A stretch of DNA of 11,861 nt from Vibrio tasmaniensis 1F-187 (GCF_000272405.2 NZ_AJZM02000060.1:1-11861), one strand, 5' to 3'. Numbered from the stretch's first letter, positions 1 to 7,264 are shown. The notes: generated by a model from the sequence alone, not told the origin. Translations and numbers: made by a program.

Positions 1-20
1 AACACCTTAATCCTTATTCG

Positions 21-413
21 TTATGTGTATGCCCAAAATAGCAAAGGCGACAATGCAAAAAATACACACCCGAACAGGAAAAAGTAAAAGCATATCAAGA
101 AAACTATTTCTGAAAGAGTAATTCCAACTTTAGCGACCGATTCACCCGCAACCGATGCAGCAATTCTTACTGCAACTGAGCCGGTTAAGATGACTTTCTT
201 TCTTGAAAAAAACTTAGCCGAAACCATTCCCAAAACAAACAACAAGTGAATGCTAAACGCCGGAGCAACTAATAGCTCATTTAATGATGCGATCGCCGAT
301 GCAATAAATGCAAATAAAACCATCGAAACGAAAGATATTGCCCAAATACTCAATATCGAGAACTTGTTAAAGTAAGCAAACTTCTCAGCCAACATCTTGG
401 GAAGGTAATACAT
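21..413 (-). CDS. Small hydrophobic membrane protein of unknown function
   Basis: I do not recognise this 130-residue protein. It is strongly hydrophobic, with likely membrane segments near residues 17-40, 48-67 and 100-126 and a less certain one around 75-95. There is no signal peptide or catalytic motif that I can name. The ATG start is supported by a GAGGA ribosome binding site five bases upstream, so the gene looks real rather than a chance frame. A perfect 10-bp inverted repeat, GTTATGTGTA at 20-29 and TACACATAAC at 427-436, brackets it; one arm overlaps the TAA stop and the other sits just before the ribosome binding site. That layout resembles the borders of an integron gene cassette, but this is inference and no full attC site is visible. 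No neighbour points to a function. Confidence 0.65.
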   Translation of the reverse strand: MYYLPKMLAEKFAYFNKFSILSIWAISFVSMVLFAFIASAIASLNELLVAPAFSIHLLFVLGMVSAKFFSRKKVILTGSVAVRIAASVAGESVAKVGITLSEIVFLICFYFFLFGCVFFALSPLLFWAYT

Positions 414-990
414 AATAATCCTCTTTTACACATAACATTTTAATATCGTGCAAGCACTAATTCATCCAGCCAATATATCAAAAAGGTTGCTTATAACCAA
501 CTGAATACTATGAATTTAATATAAAAGCGGGTCTCAACATTCAGCGTGAAAACGTGCAAGCACACATTGCCGCCTTTGTAAGGCACGTTATCATTCTTAG
601 CCACCCAGTAACCCACTTACTATTCAACAACTTAACACCAACATCCTTGTTCATTCGTGCTCAATCAGAGTTAAAAACCACTCTTCTTTAGGCCATGATT
701 TATTCACTAAGCAATAAACTTTCTGTGTGTACAGGTCACTGAGGGAAAGGTAAAGCTAGTCGATTCTGACTCGTCATCAATGAATATGCGAATGTCTAAA
801 AGTAATCATAAATTTGGAAGCTTTGAGGGAAGTGTTGGGGGGGAATATTACAGTTACGGCGACTCTGGGTTCATAAACATTCAAAAGGCAAGATTCAGTT
901 TTTGCCTTTTGAATGTTCCTCAGAAAATCACCACTACTCGTCACTTATGTGTATGGGATTTTGGTTTCGAACTGTTGAGATTCTACAGGG
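414..990. other. Gene-poor intergenic stretch
   Basis: No convincing gene lies here. The stretch is AT-rich on its left side. It holds an 11-bp direct repeat, CGTGCAAGCAC at 447-457 and 553-563, and a 7-bp inverted pair, AACGTGC at 551-557 with GCACGTT at 583-589, which encloses a small GCCTT/AAGGC hairpin. A run of seven G lies at 837-843. The strong terminator hairpin at 876-917 is listed separately. The promoter of the gene at 21-413 should lie in the left part, but I see no clear -35/-10 pair. Confidence 0.6.
876..917. terminator. Bidirectional Rho-independent terminator hairpin
   Basis: AACATTCAAAAGGCAA at 876-891 is perfectly complementary to TTGCCTTTTGAATGTT at 902-917, giving a 16-bp stem with a 10-nt loop. 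The GGCAA/TTGCC core is flanked by AAAA and TTTT, the usual arrangement of a terminator that works in both directions. It lies about 75 bp after the stop of the DUF3820 gene, so its obvious job is to end the DUF3313-DUF3820 transcript on the minus strand. Nothing clear on the plus strand runs into it. Confidence 0.7.
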
Positions 991-1209
991 CTAATAGTCA
1001 TATTTAAGCGGTTGCACCACAGAATCTAAGCCCTCAATCTTGAGAGCTAAACATAACTGCATTAAGTCGCCCAACTCTCCTTGTGGGAAGCCCTTTTTAT
1101 CGAACCACAGCAAGTATTCTTCAGGTAGGTCAATCAAGGTGCGGCCAGCGTATTTTCCAAAAGGCATTTGCATTCTGGCTAGCTTAATTAGGTTCTCTTT
1201 CTCTAGCAT
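991..1209 (-). CDS. DUF3820 family protein
   Basis: This 72-residue cytosolic protein matches the DUF3820 family, small proteins of unknown molecular function. Family-typical stretches are MPFGKYAGRTLIDLPEEYL at residues 15-33 and the following WFDKKGFPQGELGDLMQL. Members are sometimes labelled as quorum-sensing-regulated virulence factor relatives; that name is not evidence of function here. The length is normal for the family. The ATG has an AAGAG-type ribosome binding site about seven bases upstream. Only 12 bp separate it from the DUF3313 lipoprotein gene upstream, so the two are probably co-transcribed and end at the hairpin at 876-917. Family assignment is by recalled sequence pattern. 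Confidence 0.85.
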   Translation of the reverse strand: MLEKENLIKLARMQMPFGKYAGRTLIDLPEEYLLWFDKKGFPQGELGDLMQLCLALKIEGLDSVVQPLKYDY

Positions 1210-1221
1210 TACAAGCTCTTT

Positions 1222-1893
1222 CTAGACGTCGTCGATGTTCTGTAGAGTATCACCTAAACGTTCAACCCAATAGTTGATCGCATCTTTGGCATCATCTAAC
1301 GAATCAATCATAGTAGAAAAGTCTTTATTACCCGCTTCGCGGTCGATGGCCGCAAACAACGGAGTGCCGTCTTGTGCATCACTGACCAATAGCTCAACAC
1401 TGGCGCTCCCAACGTTGGTGTGCTCACCTGTCGTCACCTTAGATATAGTCGACATCGCAAGACCAAACGGCAGCACACTGCTTGTCACGGCTAAGATCGG
1501 GTTGGGCGTTTCAACATTACTTAAGGCAATACTCAAACGTAGCGTGTTCCCTGTTGGTTCATCGACAATCGTTTTATGAGGCGATATTTTCGCTTCCAAA
1601 CGACTCACCATATGATCTGTGAGCTCCTGAATGTCTTCCTGATCTAATGTGCCTTCTTCTGCTAACACAAAGATTTGGTCGATCACCACAGAGTCATAAG
1701 CGTCTAATTTGGATTTCAAACGTTGTTCGTCACGCAGCCCTATCCTTGCCCAAACTAAATCAACGCCTCCATCAGGGCCAGGCTGAAAATCTTCATAACT
1801 GGTGAATTTAGTCGCGGTTTTAATTGGGCCGCCTGCACAACCAAACAAAAACATGCTGGTTGCAACAAGCAAAAGGACTTTTAAAGGTTTCAT
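1222..1893 (-). CDS. DUF3313 family lipoprotein
   Basis: This 223-residue protein starts with a typical lipoprotein signal: Lys residues, a hydrophobic core, then the lipobox LFGC with the acylated Cys at residue 19. It should therefore be exported and lipid-anchored, probably in the outer membrane. The segment YEDFQPGPDGGVDLVWAR around residues 33-50, followed by YDSVVIDQI, is the characteristic start of DUF3313, a family without known function. The C-terminal part predicts a mixed alpha/beta fold and ends in an acidic helix. The ATG start gives a proper signal peptide, although the ribosome binding site is weak. It lies 96 bp downstream of the XRE regulator and 12 bp upstream of the DUF3820 gene, with which it likely forms a transcription unit. 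Confidence 0.82.
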   Translation of the reverse strand: MKPLKVLLLVATSMFLFGCAGGPIKTATKFTSYEDFQPGPDGGVDLVWARIGLRDEQRLKSKLDAYDSVVIDQIFVLAEEGTLDQEDIQELTDHMVSRLEAKISPHKTIVDEPTGNTLRLSIALSNVETPNPILAVTSSVLPFGLAMSTISKVTTGEHTNVGSASVELLVSDAQDGTPLFAAIDREAGNKDFSTMIDSLDDAKDAINYWVERLGDTLQNIDDV

Positions 1894-1989
1894 AACGCAC
1901 TTAAGTAAATCAAGGAATTAACTAAGTATGTCATACCCTAAGTGGAAAAGTTGTAGAAAAAGAGGTAAAACTCAGAGCTCGATCTAAAA

Positions 1990-2343
1990 TCAATGGTTCT
2001 GAACGGTATACGCATACTCTACGATCACCTGATTGCCTTCGATATAAGCATTTTGGATCTCACCATCAACACTCATTCTACTTTTCAGATAAACCACTTT
2101 GGGCCCGGATTCATTGTCTTCTTTAAGTGAAGGGAGCACATTCCTTGGCTCCAAATGAAGCAAACGACAGAAGTGACTAACGAAAGACATGGTTAATGCT
2201 TTCTCCCCTCTTAGCACTCGTGAAAAATCCAACTGGTTCATCCCTAGCTTTTTTGAAAACTCCATCTGCGTAATTCGCATTCGAGATTTTTGTGACATCC
2301 ACGTTTGGTACAAAGCATCTCTATCTTGCTCAGTGAATTCCAT
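1990..2343 (-). CDS. XRE/Cro-CI type helix-turn-helix regulator
   Basis: This is a small DNA-binding protein of 117 residues if the ATG at 2343 is used. Residues about 23-66 form a lambda-repressor-like helix-turn-helix, with ITQMEFSKKLGMNQLDFSRVLRG as the core: a first helix, then a recognition helix followed by the RVLRGEKAL turn common in this class. The C-terminal 45 residues look like a short beta-rich domain, perhaps for dimerisation. I chose the ATG at 2343 because AAAGGA lies seven bases upstream. Upstream in-frame alternatives are an ATG at 2367 and a TTG at 2376, both without a good ribosome binding site. Palindromes at 2396-2405 and 2421-2438 lie just upstream and could be its own operator. 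Its target genes are unknown; it may control itself or the lipoprotein genes downstream. Confidence 0.75.
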   Translation of the reverse strand: MEFTEQDRDALYQTWMSQKSRMRITQMEFSKKLGMNQLDFSRVLRGEKALTMSFVSHFCRLLHLEPRNVLPSLKEDNESGPKVVYLKSRMSVDGEIQNAYIEGNQVIVEYAYTVQNH

Positions 2344-2395
2344 TACCGGTTCCTTTATATAATTCATGCCAATCAATTGTCCGGCTTTTCATACA

Positions 2396-2405
2396 TGACA
2401 TGTCA
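2396..2405. promoter_or_regulatory. Perfect 10-bp palindrome, candidate operator
   Basis: TGACATGTCA is a perfect palindrome about 50 bp upstream of the regulator's chosen start codon. A repressor site in this position would fit autoregulation, but nothing in the sequence shows which protein binds it. Confidence 0.35.
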
Positions 2406-2408
2406 GGG

Positions 2409-2438
2409 TTTGGTTAGTGGAAACCAAAGGTTTGGTTT
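2409..2438. promoter_or_regulatory. Overlapping TTTGGTT/AAACCAAA palindromes, candidate operator
   Basis: AAACCAAA (2421-2428) and TTTGGTTT (2431-2438) form a perfect 8-bp inverted repeat with a GG spacer. A further TTTGGTT at 2409-2415 can also pair with the middle element, so two alternative dyads exist. No U-tract follows on either strand, so a terminator is unlikely. The position between cyoE and the XRE regulator suggests an operator for the regulator's promoter; this is inference. Confidence 0.4.
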
Positions 2439-2462
2439 TGATATGGGAATAACCTTGTTTTG

Positions 2463-2518
2463 AGCTATATAGAACTATATACAGCTATCAGAGCTATCAG
2501 AGCTATCAGAGCTATCAG
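2463..2518. repeat. 9-bp tandem repeat at the end of cyoE
   Basis: Four perfect copies of AGCTATCAG run from 2483 to 2518. They are preceded by two degenerate 10-bp relatives, AGCTATATAG (2463-2472) and AACTATATAC (2473-2482). The array covers the cyoE stop codon at 2515-2517. Read on the cyoE strand, each unit carries TGA TAG in the cyoE frame, so gaining or losing copies would not extend the protein. Confidence 0.9.
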
Positions 2519-3489
2519 AGCAAATAATGATCCGCCAACAGAGCAACAAACAAAATCATAAGATGATAAATGGAGAACTTGAAGGTCTTCATCGCCATGT
2601 TAGGCTCATCACGATACTTAAGTACCCAAGCGTGATAAACAAACCCACCGTTGAGTATCAATGAAGCGCTCAGATATATCCAGCTGCTCATGCCGACCAA
2701 TACAGGCAATATACACACGATGCTAAGCAACAAGGTATAGAGCAAAATAGAAGTCTTGGTGTATTCGATTCCGTGGGTCACAGGCAGCATGGGGATGCTC
2801 ACTTTGGCATACTCGTCACGACGGTGAATTGCCAATGCCCAAAAGTGCGGAGGGGTCCAGATAAAGATGATCATCACCAACAACCAAGCGTTTGAATGCA
2901 GCTCGTTGGTGACTGCCGTCCAGCCCAAAAGCGGAGGCATAGCGCCTGCGATCCCTGCAATTACGATGTTCTGTGGCGTCGCTCGCTTCAAGTACATGGT
3001 ATAGATCACCGCGTAGCCCAATAAGCTTGCAAAGGTTAACCAAGCGGTGAGTTGATTGACCCACACCACAAGCGTGACGAAACCAAGTAAGCCAATACCC
3101 GCGGCAAAGCTGAACACGCGCGCACTACTCAGTTCACCGGATGGTAAAGGTCGTCGATTTGTTCGAGTCATTTGTCCATCGATCTTTTTGTCGATCAAAT
3201 GGTTAAACGCAGCTGCCGAACCAGCCATTAACCCTATCCCAATCATCCCGAACAGAGTTTGTTGCAAAGGCAATCCATTCGGCACAGCCAAACACATTCC
3301 AACCAATGCAGTTAGCAGCATCAAAGCCACCACTTTCGGCTTGGTCAGTGTTAAATAGACCTTCCAAACAGCTTTGTTTTTTGCAGCCGTTTCGTTATTT
3401 AAAGCGATGTCATTGCTAGCTGCTATCTTAGGACTTGAGGCTACGCCTTGAACCACCACTCCATGTTGTGTTGACGTTCTACTGACCAT
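2515..3489 (-). CDS. cyoE/ctaB: Protoheme IX farnesyltransferase (heme O synthase)
   Basis: This integral membrane enzyme of the UbiA prenyltransferase family adds a farnesyl group to heme B to make heme O, the precursor of heme A. In the 324-residue protein the first allylic-substrate motif is [20 protein letters not shown] (residues 96-115) with Asp100 and Asp104, and the second is [13 protein letters not shown] (222-234). Eight or nine membrane segments are evident. An N-terminal extension of about 40 polar residues precedes the first helix. I start it at the ATG at 3489 because AAGGAGG lies five to six bases upstream; the frame could be extended to a GTG at 3510, but that would place the ribosome binding site inside the gene. 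It overlaps the end of ctaA by 11 bp, which implies translational coupling. It is the last gene of the cox operon. Confidence 0.95.
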   Translation of the reverse strand: MVSRTSTQHGVVVQGVASSPKIAASNDIALNNETAAKNKAVWKVYLTLTKPKVVALMLLTALVGMCLAVPNGLPLQQTLFGMIGIGLMAGSAAAFNHLIDKKIDGQMTRTNRRPLPSGELSSARVFSFAAGIGLLGFVTLVVWVNQLTAWLTFASLLGYAVIYTMYLKRATPQNIVIAGIAGAMPPLLGWTAVTNELHSNAWLLVMIIFIWTPPHFWALAIHRRDEYAKVSIPMLPVTHGIEYTKTSILLYTLLLSIVCILPVLVGMSSWIYLSASLILNGGFVYHAWVLKYRDEPNMAMKTFKFSIYHLMILFVALLADHYLL

Positions 3490-4534
3490 GATTACCTCCT
3501 TGTAATACACTGTTCTTCACCAAGCTCTCACTCGGTTTGCGTTGCCAGACCACAAAATTGGTCACCACCATGCTGATTAGCAACATCGCTGCGACTAGGT
3601 TATGCAAAACCGCAACTGAAATGGGTAAATGAAACCATACGTTACTGATCCCAAGGCTGATTTGAGTAAACAATACTAATGCGACAATCACGCTCAGCTT
3701 TTGGTGAGGCACTTGGCCAAATTTCCATAGCTGGTACACGATCATCAGCACCGTTAACGTCGCCAAAATAGCCCCGAACCTGTGCATGACATGGATGGTG
3801 AGCCTTGCGGGATATTCCAACACACCAAACTCATAGTTATCATGGCCGTGTTGAGCAAAATCAAACGCATTTTTGAAGTCGAGATAGCTCATCCAGTTAC
3901 CTTCACATATGGGTAACTGTGTACACACCAACGCGGCATAGTTCGACGATGTCCAACCACCAAGCAGTATCTGCCCGACCACAATGAGTAGCCCGAACAG
4001 CGCCCAAGCCTTAAGTGACGAAGTATACGTAGCCTCACCAAAACGGCTTTGAAATTGAGACAAACGACAGTAGAGCAGACACAATAGCGACAGTAGCGTG
4101 AAGCCCCCCATCAAATGTGCCATAACCACAACGGGCATCAACTTGAGAGTCACCGTCCACATTCCAAGCAAAGCCTGAAATATTACGGTTGCCGAGATAA
4201 GTAATGGTAGCCCAGCTGAAGTAATGTTCTTCTTAATACACCAAGCGACGACTACAAAGATAAGCAGCCCTAATGTTCCGGCAAAGTAGCGATGAATCAT
4301 CTCTATCCACGCTTTGTCTGCTTCGAGAACACGTTCTGGAAATTGTAGATTGGCTTGATTCACTGCTTGGGCATCAGAAGGAACGGTTATCTTGCCGTAA
4401 CACCCTGGCCAATCAGGACAGCCAAGGCCAGCATCCGACAAACGGGTATAAGCGCCGAGCACGATCACGATAAGGGTTAATAAGATCGTTAATCTCATCA
4501 TGTGTATGAGTAAATCAGGGGCTCTATTCTGCAT
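3479..4534 (-). CDS. ctaA: Heme A synthase (COX15/CtaA family)
   Basis: This membrane enzyme oxidises the C8 methyl of heme O to a formyl group, making the heme A used by CoxA. The 351-residue length and about eight membrane helices fit the proteobacterial COX15 type. Visible signatures are [19 protein letters not shown] (residues 27-45) and the four heme-ligand histidines in EMIHR (His81), MAHLMGG (His140), VMHRFG (His251) and VLHNL (His311). Cysteine pairs occur at 39/45 and 204/210. The ATG has GGGAG seven bases upstream. It follows the SCO-like gene after a 116-bp gap that holds a 14-bp tandem repeat, and overlaps cyoE by 11 bp. Together with cyoE it provides the cofactor for the oxidase encoded in the same cluster. 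Confidence 0.96.
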   Translation of the reverse strand: MQNRAPDLLIHMMRLTILLTLIVIVLGAYTRLSDAGLGCPDWPGCYGKITVPSDAQAVNQANLQFPERVLEADKAWIEMIHRYFAGTLGLLIFVVVAWCIKKNITSAGLPLLISATVIFQALLGMWTVTLKLMPVVVMAHLMGGFTLLSLLCLLYCRLSQFQSRFGEATYTSSLKAWALFGLLIVVGQILLGGWTSSNYAALVCTQLPICEGNWMSYLDFKNAFDFAQHGHDNYEFGVLEYPARLTIHVMHRFGAILATLTVLMIVYQLWKFGQVPHQKLSVIVALVLFTQISLGISNVWFHLPISVAVLHNLVAAMLLISMVVTNFVVWQRKPSESLVKNSVLQGGNHGQ

Positions 4535-4598
4535 CGTTTATCTCCCTATATTTATTCCCTTTTCGCTAACAACACTCAGCATTAACGCAATTTGCTAC

Positions 4599-4654
4599 AG
4601 CCCACCAACTCAAGCTCATCAATTCCAGCTTATCAACTTAAGCTAATTAACTAC
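4599..4654. repeat. 14-bp degenerate tandem repeat between ctaA and the SCO-like gene
   Basis: Four consecutive 14-bp units can be aligned: AGCCCACCAACTCA, AGCTCATCAATTCC, AGCTTATCAACTTA and AGCTAATTAACTAC. The last unit runs into the TAG stop codon (4651-4653) of the upstream gene. The unit length is not a multiple of three, so this is not a coding repeat. No function is evident. Confidence 0.7.
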
Positions 4655-5259
4655 CCAACTCGTGACAGCTTAAGCAGCTTTCTTAGATCATGAATCATGC
4701 CTTTAGATTGACTAACTAACTGAGACGGGTCAGAAACACTTTTGTATTCCATGACCAACTGCCCCAGTGGGTCAATAATGACAATCGAAGCAGGCGAAAA
4801 CTCAGTGCTTAACTGATCACCACCAGCTAACAAAGATAAATCCGGCTTATCGAGCGAACCCGATAACGAATTACCTTCTGAGACAAAAACAACGGCAGTC
4901 ACGCGCTCTTTGTTTTTCCCTAACGCTAAGTAGCTTTGATTCAAATAATGAAGCTGTTGTTCACACAAGCTTTCGCACTCCATCGGTGCGATATAACCCA
5001 CTAACCACCCTTCTCCAGCCATGGGTACCGTTACTCCGAAATCCGCAAGCGTGGTTCTTGGTTCTACCAATTCGCCTGAGTTAGTGACACCTGAGGTATA
5101 CCAATTCTGGTCTAGCACAGTTTTGGCGATAATGGCTGGCAAAGCGAAAATTAAAACAAGTCCAATTAATACCAAGCGCCCTTTAGTACGACGGCTTCTG
5201 AGCTCAGCCATGTTTGCCTCGGTAATTTCCCTGTTCACTTGTGCTTGAGATTTATCCAT
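4651..5259 (-). CDS. Membrane-anchored SCO/thioredoxin-like cox assembly protein
   Basis: This is the unnamed protein usually found between surf1 and ctaA in gammaproteobacterial cox clusters. It has 202 residues: a cytosolic N-terminus rich in charged residues, one membrane anchor (about 28-46), then a periplasmic domain. The domain resembles a reduced SCO/thioredoxin fold, with a strand leading to CESLC (Cys95 and Cys99, the CxxxC spacing of SCO copper proteins) and later IVIIDPLGQLVMEY (159-172), which matches the strand-turn-strand near the end of SCO proteins. The histidine that completes the SCO copper site, normally just before that strand, appears absent; the local sequence is STEFSPASI. 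A role in copper delivery or thiol reduction for CuA is inference. The start overlaps surf1 by 8 bp, with GAGGA six bases upstream. Confidence 0.75.
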   Translation of the reverse strand: MDKSQAQVNREITEANMAELRSRRTKGRLVLIGLVLIFALPAIIAKTVLDQNWYTSGVTNSGELVEPRTTLADFGVTVPMAGEGWLVGYIAPMECESLCEQQLHYLNQSYLALGKNKERVTAVVFVSEGNSLSGSLDKPDLSLLAGGDQLSTEFSPASIVIIDPLGQLVMEYKSVSDPSQLVSQSKGMIHDLRKLLKLSRVG

Positions 5260-6085
5260 CCTTGTTCCTCGTGATAGGTGTTGCCTTTAGGTACCGATAG
5301 CCAATCAACATCGTCAAAAACAAAAGTACCGCAGCCATAACAAACCATTGAAATGAGTAACCAAAGTGCTTCTCAGATTTCATCGCCGTTGGACGCCATA
5401 ACATTTCATAGGGCCATGCATCTAAACTCTGAGGTTGGAAGACAAAGGGCAGCACTTCTTGCCCGGTGTACTGTGATAGCGCTGTTATGTTGATGTTCTG
5501 AATTCTTTTAGGCATTGTGTTTTCTAAACCCAGCTCATGACTTAGAGGGTTCAACGAACGAGTGTACAAACGCCCTGACATATTGGTTGGTAGTGTTATG
5601 TTTCCTAGTTGTGGAAGCTCTCTTCTGTCATTACTTGCCGCAACGAACCCCAGATCGATCAATAACTGCTTTTCAGCCACTAAGGAATTGTTTTCATCTT
5701 TAAAGCGAACCTCACCCAACATGTAAATCACATACCCCACTGTTCCTTGGTTAATCTGGTTGTCTAACAAAACCACTAATCCACTGGGTGTTTCCAGCTC
5801 CACGTCAACTCTCAAACCATTTAAAGACGGCAGTTCAGATGCACCTTGCATTTGTGTACGCGAGCCCTTCCATTCAGAGATAACCGTATCCAATGACCTA
5901 GACGATTGCTGCGCTCTTTCTGATAGCTGCATTTCATAGCGCAATTTCTCGTTACCTCGATCTAACTGCCACAAACCCAACTTGATTAAAATGCCGACTG
6001 AAACCACAGTTAAAACAACCGCTATCCAAAAACCTTTACTGCGGGACTTGTGTTCATAATCAATCAATCGGTTTGGAGTTATCAC
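5252..6085 (-). CDS. surf1: SURF1 family cytochrome oxidase assembly protein
   Basis: SURF1 proteins help insert heme A into subunit I. The sequence has the family layout of two membrane helices around a periplasmic domain: an N-terminal helix (about 19-38) followed by GLWQLDRG, central LDNQINQGTVGY (107-118) and LIDLGFV (142-148), and C-terminal HFGYSFQWF (240-248) running into the second helix. The start is uncertain. The frame is open up to a TTG at 6157 and an ATG at 6148, but these lie inside the well-supported opposite-strand DUF2909 gene and lack a good ribosome binding site. I chose the GTG at 6085 (277 residues), which has AAAGG about 13 bases upstream and places the two divergent starts next to each other; a TTG at 6067 is also possible. 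The last 8 bp overlap the SCO-like gene. Confidence 0.9.
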   Translation of the reverse strand: MITPNRLIDYEHKSRSKGFWIAVVLTVVSVGILIKLGLWQLDRGNEKLRYEMQLSERAQQSSRSLDTVISEWKGSRTQMQGASELPSLNGLRVDVELETPSGLVVLLDNQINQGTVGYVIYMLGEVRFKDENNSLVAEKQLLIDLGFVAASNDRRELPQLGNITLPTNMSGRLYTRSLNPLSHELGLENTMPKRIQNINITALSQYTGQEVLPFVFQPQSLDAWPYEMLWRPTAMKSEKHFGYSFQWFVMAAVLLFLTMLIGYRYLKATPITRNKDG

Positions 6086-6086
6086 T

Positions 6087-6317
6087 ATGGCGTCATCTAC
6101 CTTTGTGTTGTTGTTTAAAATTGTGTTAGTCGCTTTGCTGTTCTTCATCGCTTTCAATTTGATGAAAGGCCTAATTCAAATCGCCTCAGGTAAACACAAT
6201 GGCAAAAGACTGAGTCACTTCTTAGGTCGCCGTGTGATGCTGTCTGCCATCGTAGTGCTATTATTGTTACTTGCCCTAGCCTCAGGCACCATCACTCCAA
6301 ATCCAAGACCTTACTAA
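6087..6317 (+). CDS. Twin-transmembrane protein, DUF2909 family
   Basis: This 76-residue protein has two membrane helices (about 5-27 and 50-67) joined by a short basic loop, SGKHNGKRLSHFLGRR, and ends in a proline-rich tail. This is the form of the DUF2909 family of small proteins found in cox clusters; their function is not known to me, and a role in oxidase assembly is inferred only from context. It is the one gene of the cluster on the plus strand, sitting between coxC and surf1. The ATG has a clear GGAG eight bases upstream, which lies within the surf1 frame. Its transcript would be antisense to the coxC-surf1 part of the operon mRNA, and its promoter must lie inside surf1. Alternative starts of surf1 would overlap it by up to 71 bp. 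Confidence 0.85.
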   Translation: MASSTFVLLFKIVLVALLFFIAFNLMKGLIQIASGKHNGKRLSHFLGRRVMLSAIVVLLLLLALASGTITPNPRPY

Positions 6318-6379
6318 GGCATTCAAGTTTTCAAACTTATTTATTCTTCAAAACACGACTTAAAGCAGCCCGTACATCA

Positions 6380-7264
6380 TCAAAGTACATAGACAAACAC
6401 GAACAGACCTAACCAAACCACATCAACAAAGTGCCAATACCAACTGCCCGCTTGGAACGCAAAGTGGTCTTTCGGAGTGAAGTGGTCTTTCGCAACTCTT
6501 GCCAGCAACACGATCAAAAAGATAGTTCCTAAACAGACATGCAAACCATGGAACCCAGTCAACAAGAAGAAGGTATTGCCGTAGATACCAGACTGAAGTG
6601 TCAGCCCCATCTCTTGATAAGCGTGAAGATACTCTTCAACTTGAAAGAACAGGAAGAAGCCAGCCAGAACAATGGTTATCTCCAACCAGACGATCAAAGC
6701 CATACGCTTATTTTGTTCAAGACTGATATGTGCCATGTGCAGCGTCACAGAGGAAAGCAGCAGGATAATGGTGTTCTTAAGCGGGATACCTTGCCAAGGC
6801 ATGGCTTGTGTCGTTACGCCATCAGGGGTAGTCGTTAATGGCCATATCGATTGGAACATCGGCCACAATACTTCATGGGTCATTTCATTATTACCCGCAC
6901 CACCAATCCAAGGTACAGAAATCATACGAGCATAGAAAAGCGCGCCAAAGAAAGCGCCGAAGAACATGATTTCGGAGAAAATAAACCAACTCATTCCTTG
7001 TCTAAAAGAACGAGATATCTGCTCAGAATAAACGCCACTTAATGATTCTGTGATCACATTGCTGAACCAACCTGCGAGCATGTAAAGCAGCACAGCAAAC
7101 CCGACTAACAACACCGCTTTGCCAAATACACCACCGGCTGCGTCGGTGCCCATATTTTGCACCGTCAAGCCAGCACCAACCGCGACCAAAAACAGTGCTA
7201 CAGCACCCACTAATGGCCAGTGACTTTGATGTGGAACGAAATAAACTTCCTTTTTAGAACTCAT
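6380..7264 (-). CDS. coxC: Cytochrome c oxidase subunit III
   Basis: Subunit III of the aa3-type oxidase stabilises the core and the entry of the D proton path. The 294-residue protein has seven predicted membrane helices. Diagnostic segments are RQGMSWFIFSEIMFFGAFF (88-106), with the conserved membrane Glu98, FQVEEYLHA (207-215), TGFHGLHV (236-243) and the C-terminal SWYWHFVDVVWLGLF (274-288). The ATG has AAGGAG seven bases upstream. It lies 38 bp after ctaG, and the DUF2909 gene converges on it with a 62-bp gap. The protein appears complete. Confidence 0.97.
   Translation of the reverse strand: MSSKKEVYFVPHQSHWPLVGAVALFLVAVGAGLTVQNMGTDAAGGVFGKAVLLVGFAVLLYMLAGWFSNVITESLSGVYSEQISRSFRQGMSWFIFSEIMFFGAFFGALFYARMISVPWIGGAGNNEMTHEVLWPMFQSIWPLTTTPDGVTTQAMPWQGIPLKNTIILLLSSVTLHMAHISLEQNKRMALIVWLEITIVLAGFFLFFQVEEYLHAYQEMGLTLQSGIYGNTFFLLTGFHGLHVCLGTIFLIVLLARVAKDHFTPKDHFAFQAGSWYWHFVDVVWLGLFVFVYVL

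Noticed and set aside
837..843. Run of seven G as a phase-variation tract
   Set aside because: It is not inside or just upstream of any supported gene, so slippage would have no evident effect.
780..1007. A 75-codon plus-strand open frame
   Set aside because: It runs through the 16-bp terminator hairpin, overlaps the end of the DUF3820 gene, has no good ribosome binding site and no recognisable domain.
3490..3510. Upstream extension of cyoE to the GTG at 3510
   Set aside because: The AAGGAGG ribosome binding site would then be inside the gene; it is ideally placed for the ATG at 3489.
6086..6157. Upstream extension of surf1 to the TTG at 6157 or the ATG at 6148
   Set aside because: These starts lie within the well-supported opposite-strand DUF2909 gene and lack a ribosome binding site; the added residues are polar and not needed for the first membrane helix.
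6325..6350. AAGTTT-TC-AAACTT hairpin after the DUF2909 gene as a terminator
   Set aside because: The stem is only six A/T-rich pairs with a two-base loop, and the following ATTTATT is not a proper U-tract; too weak to call.
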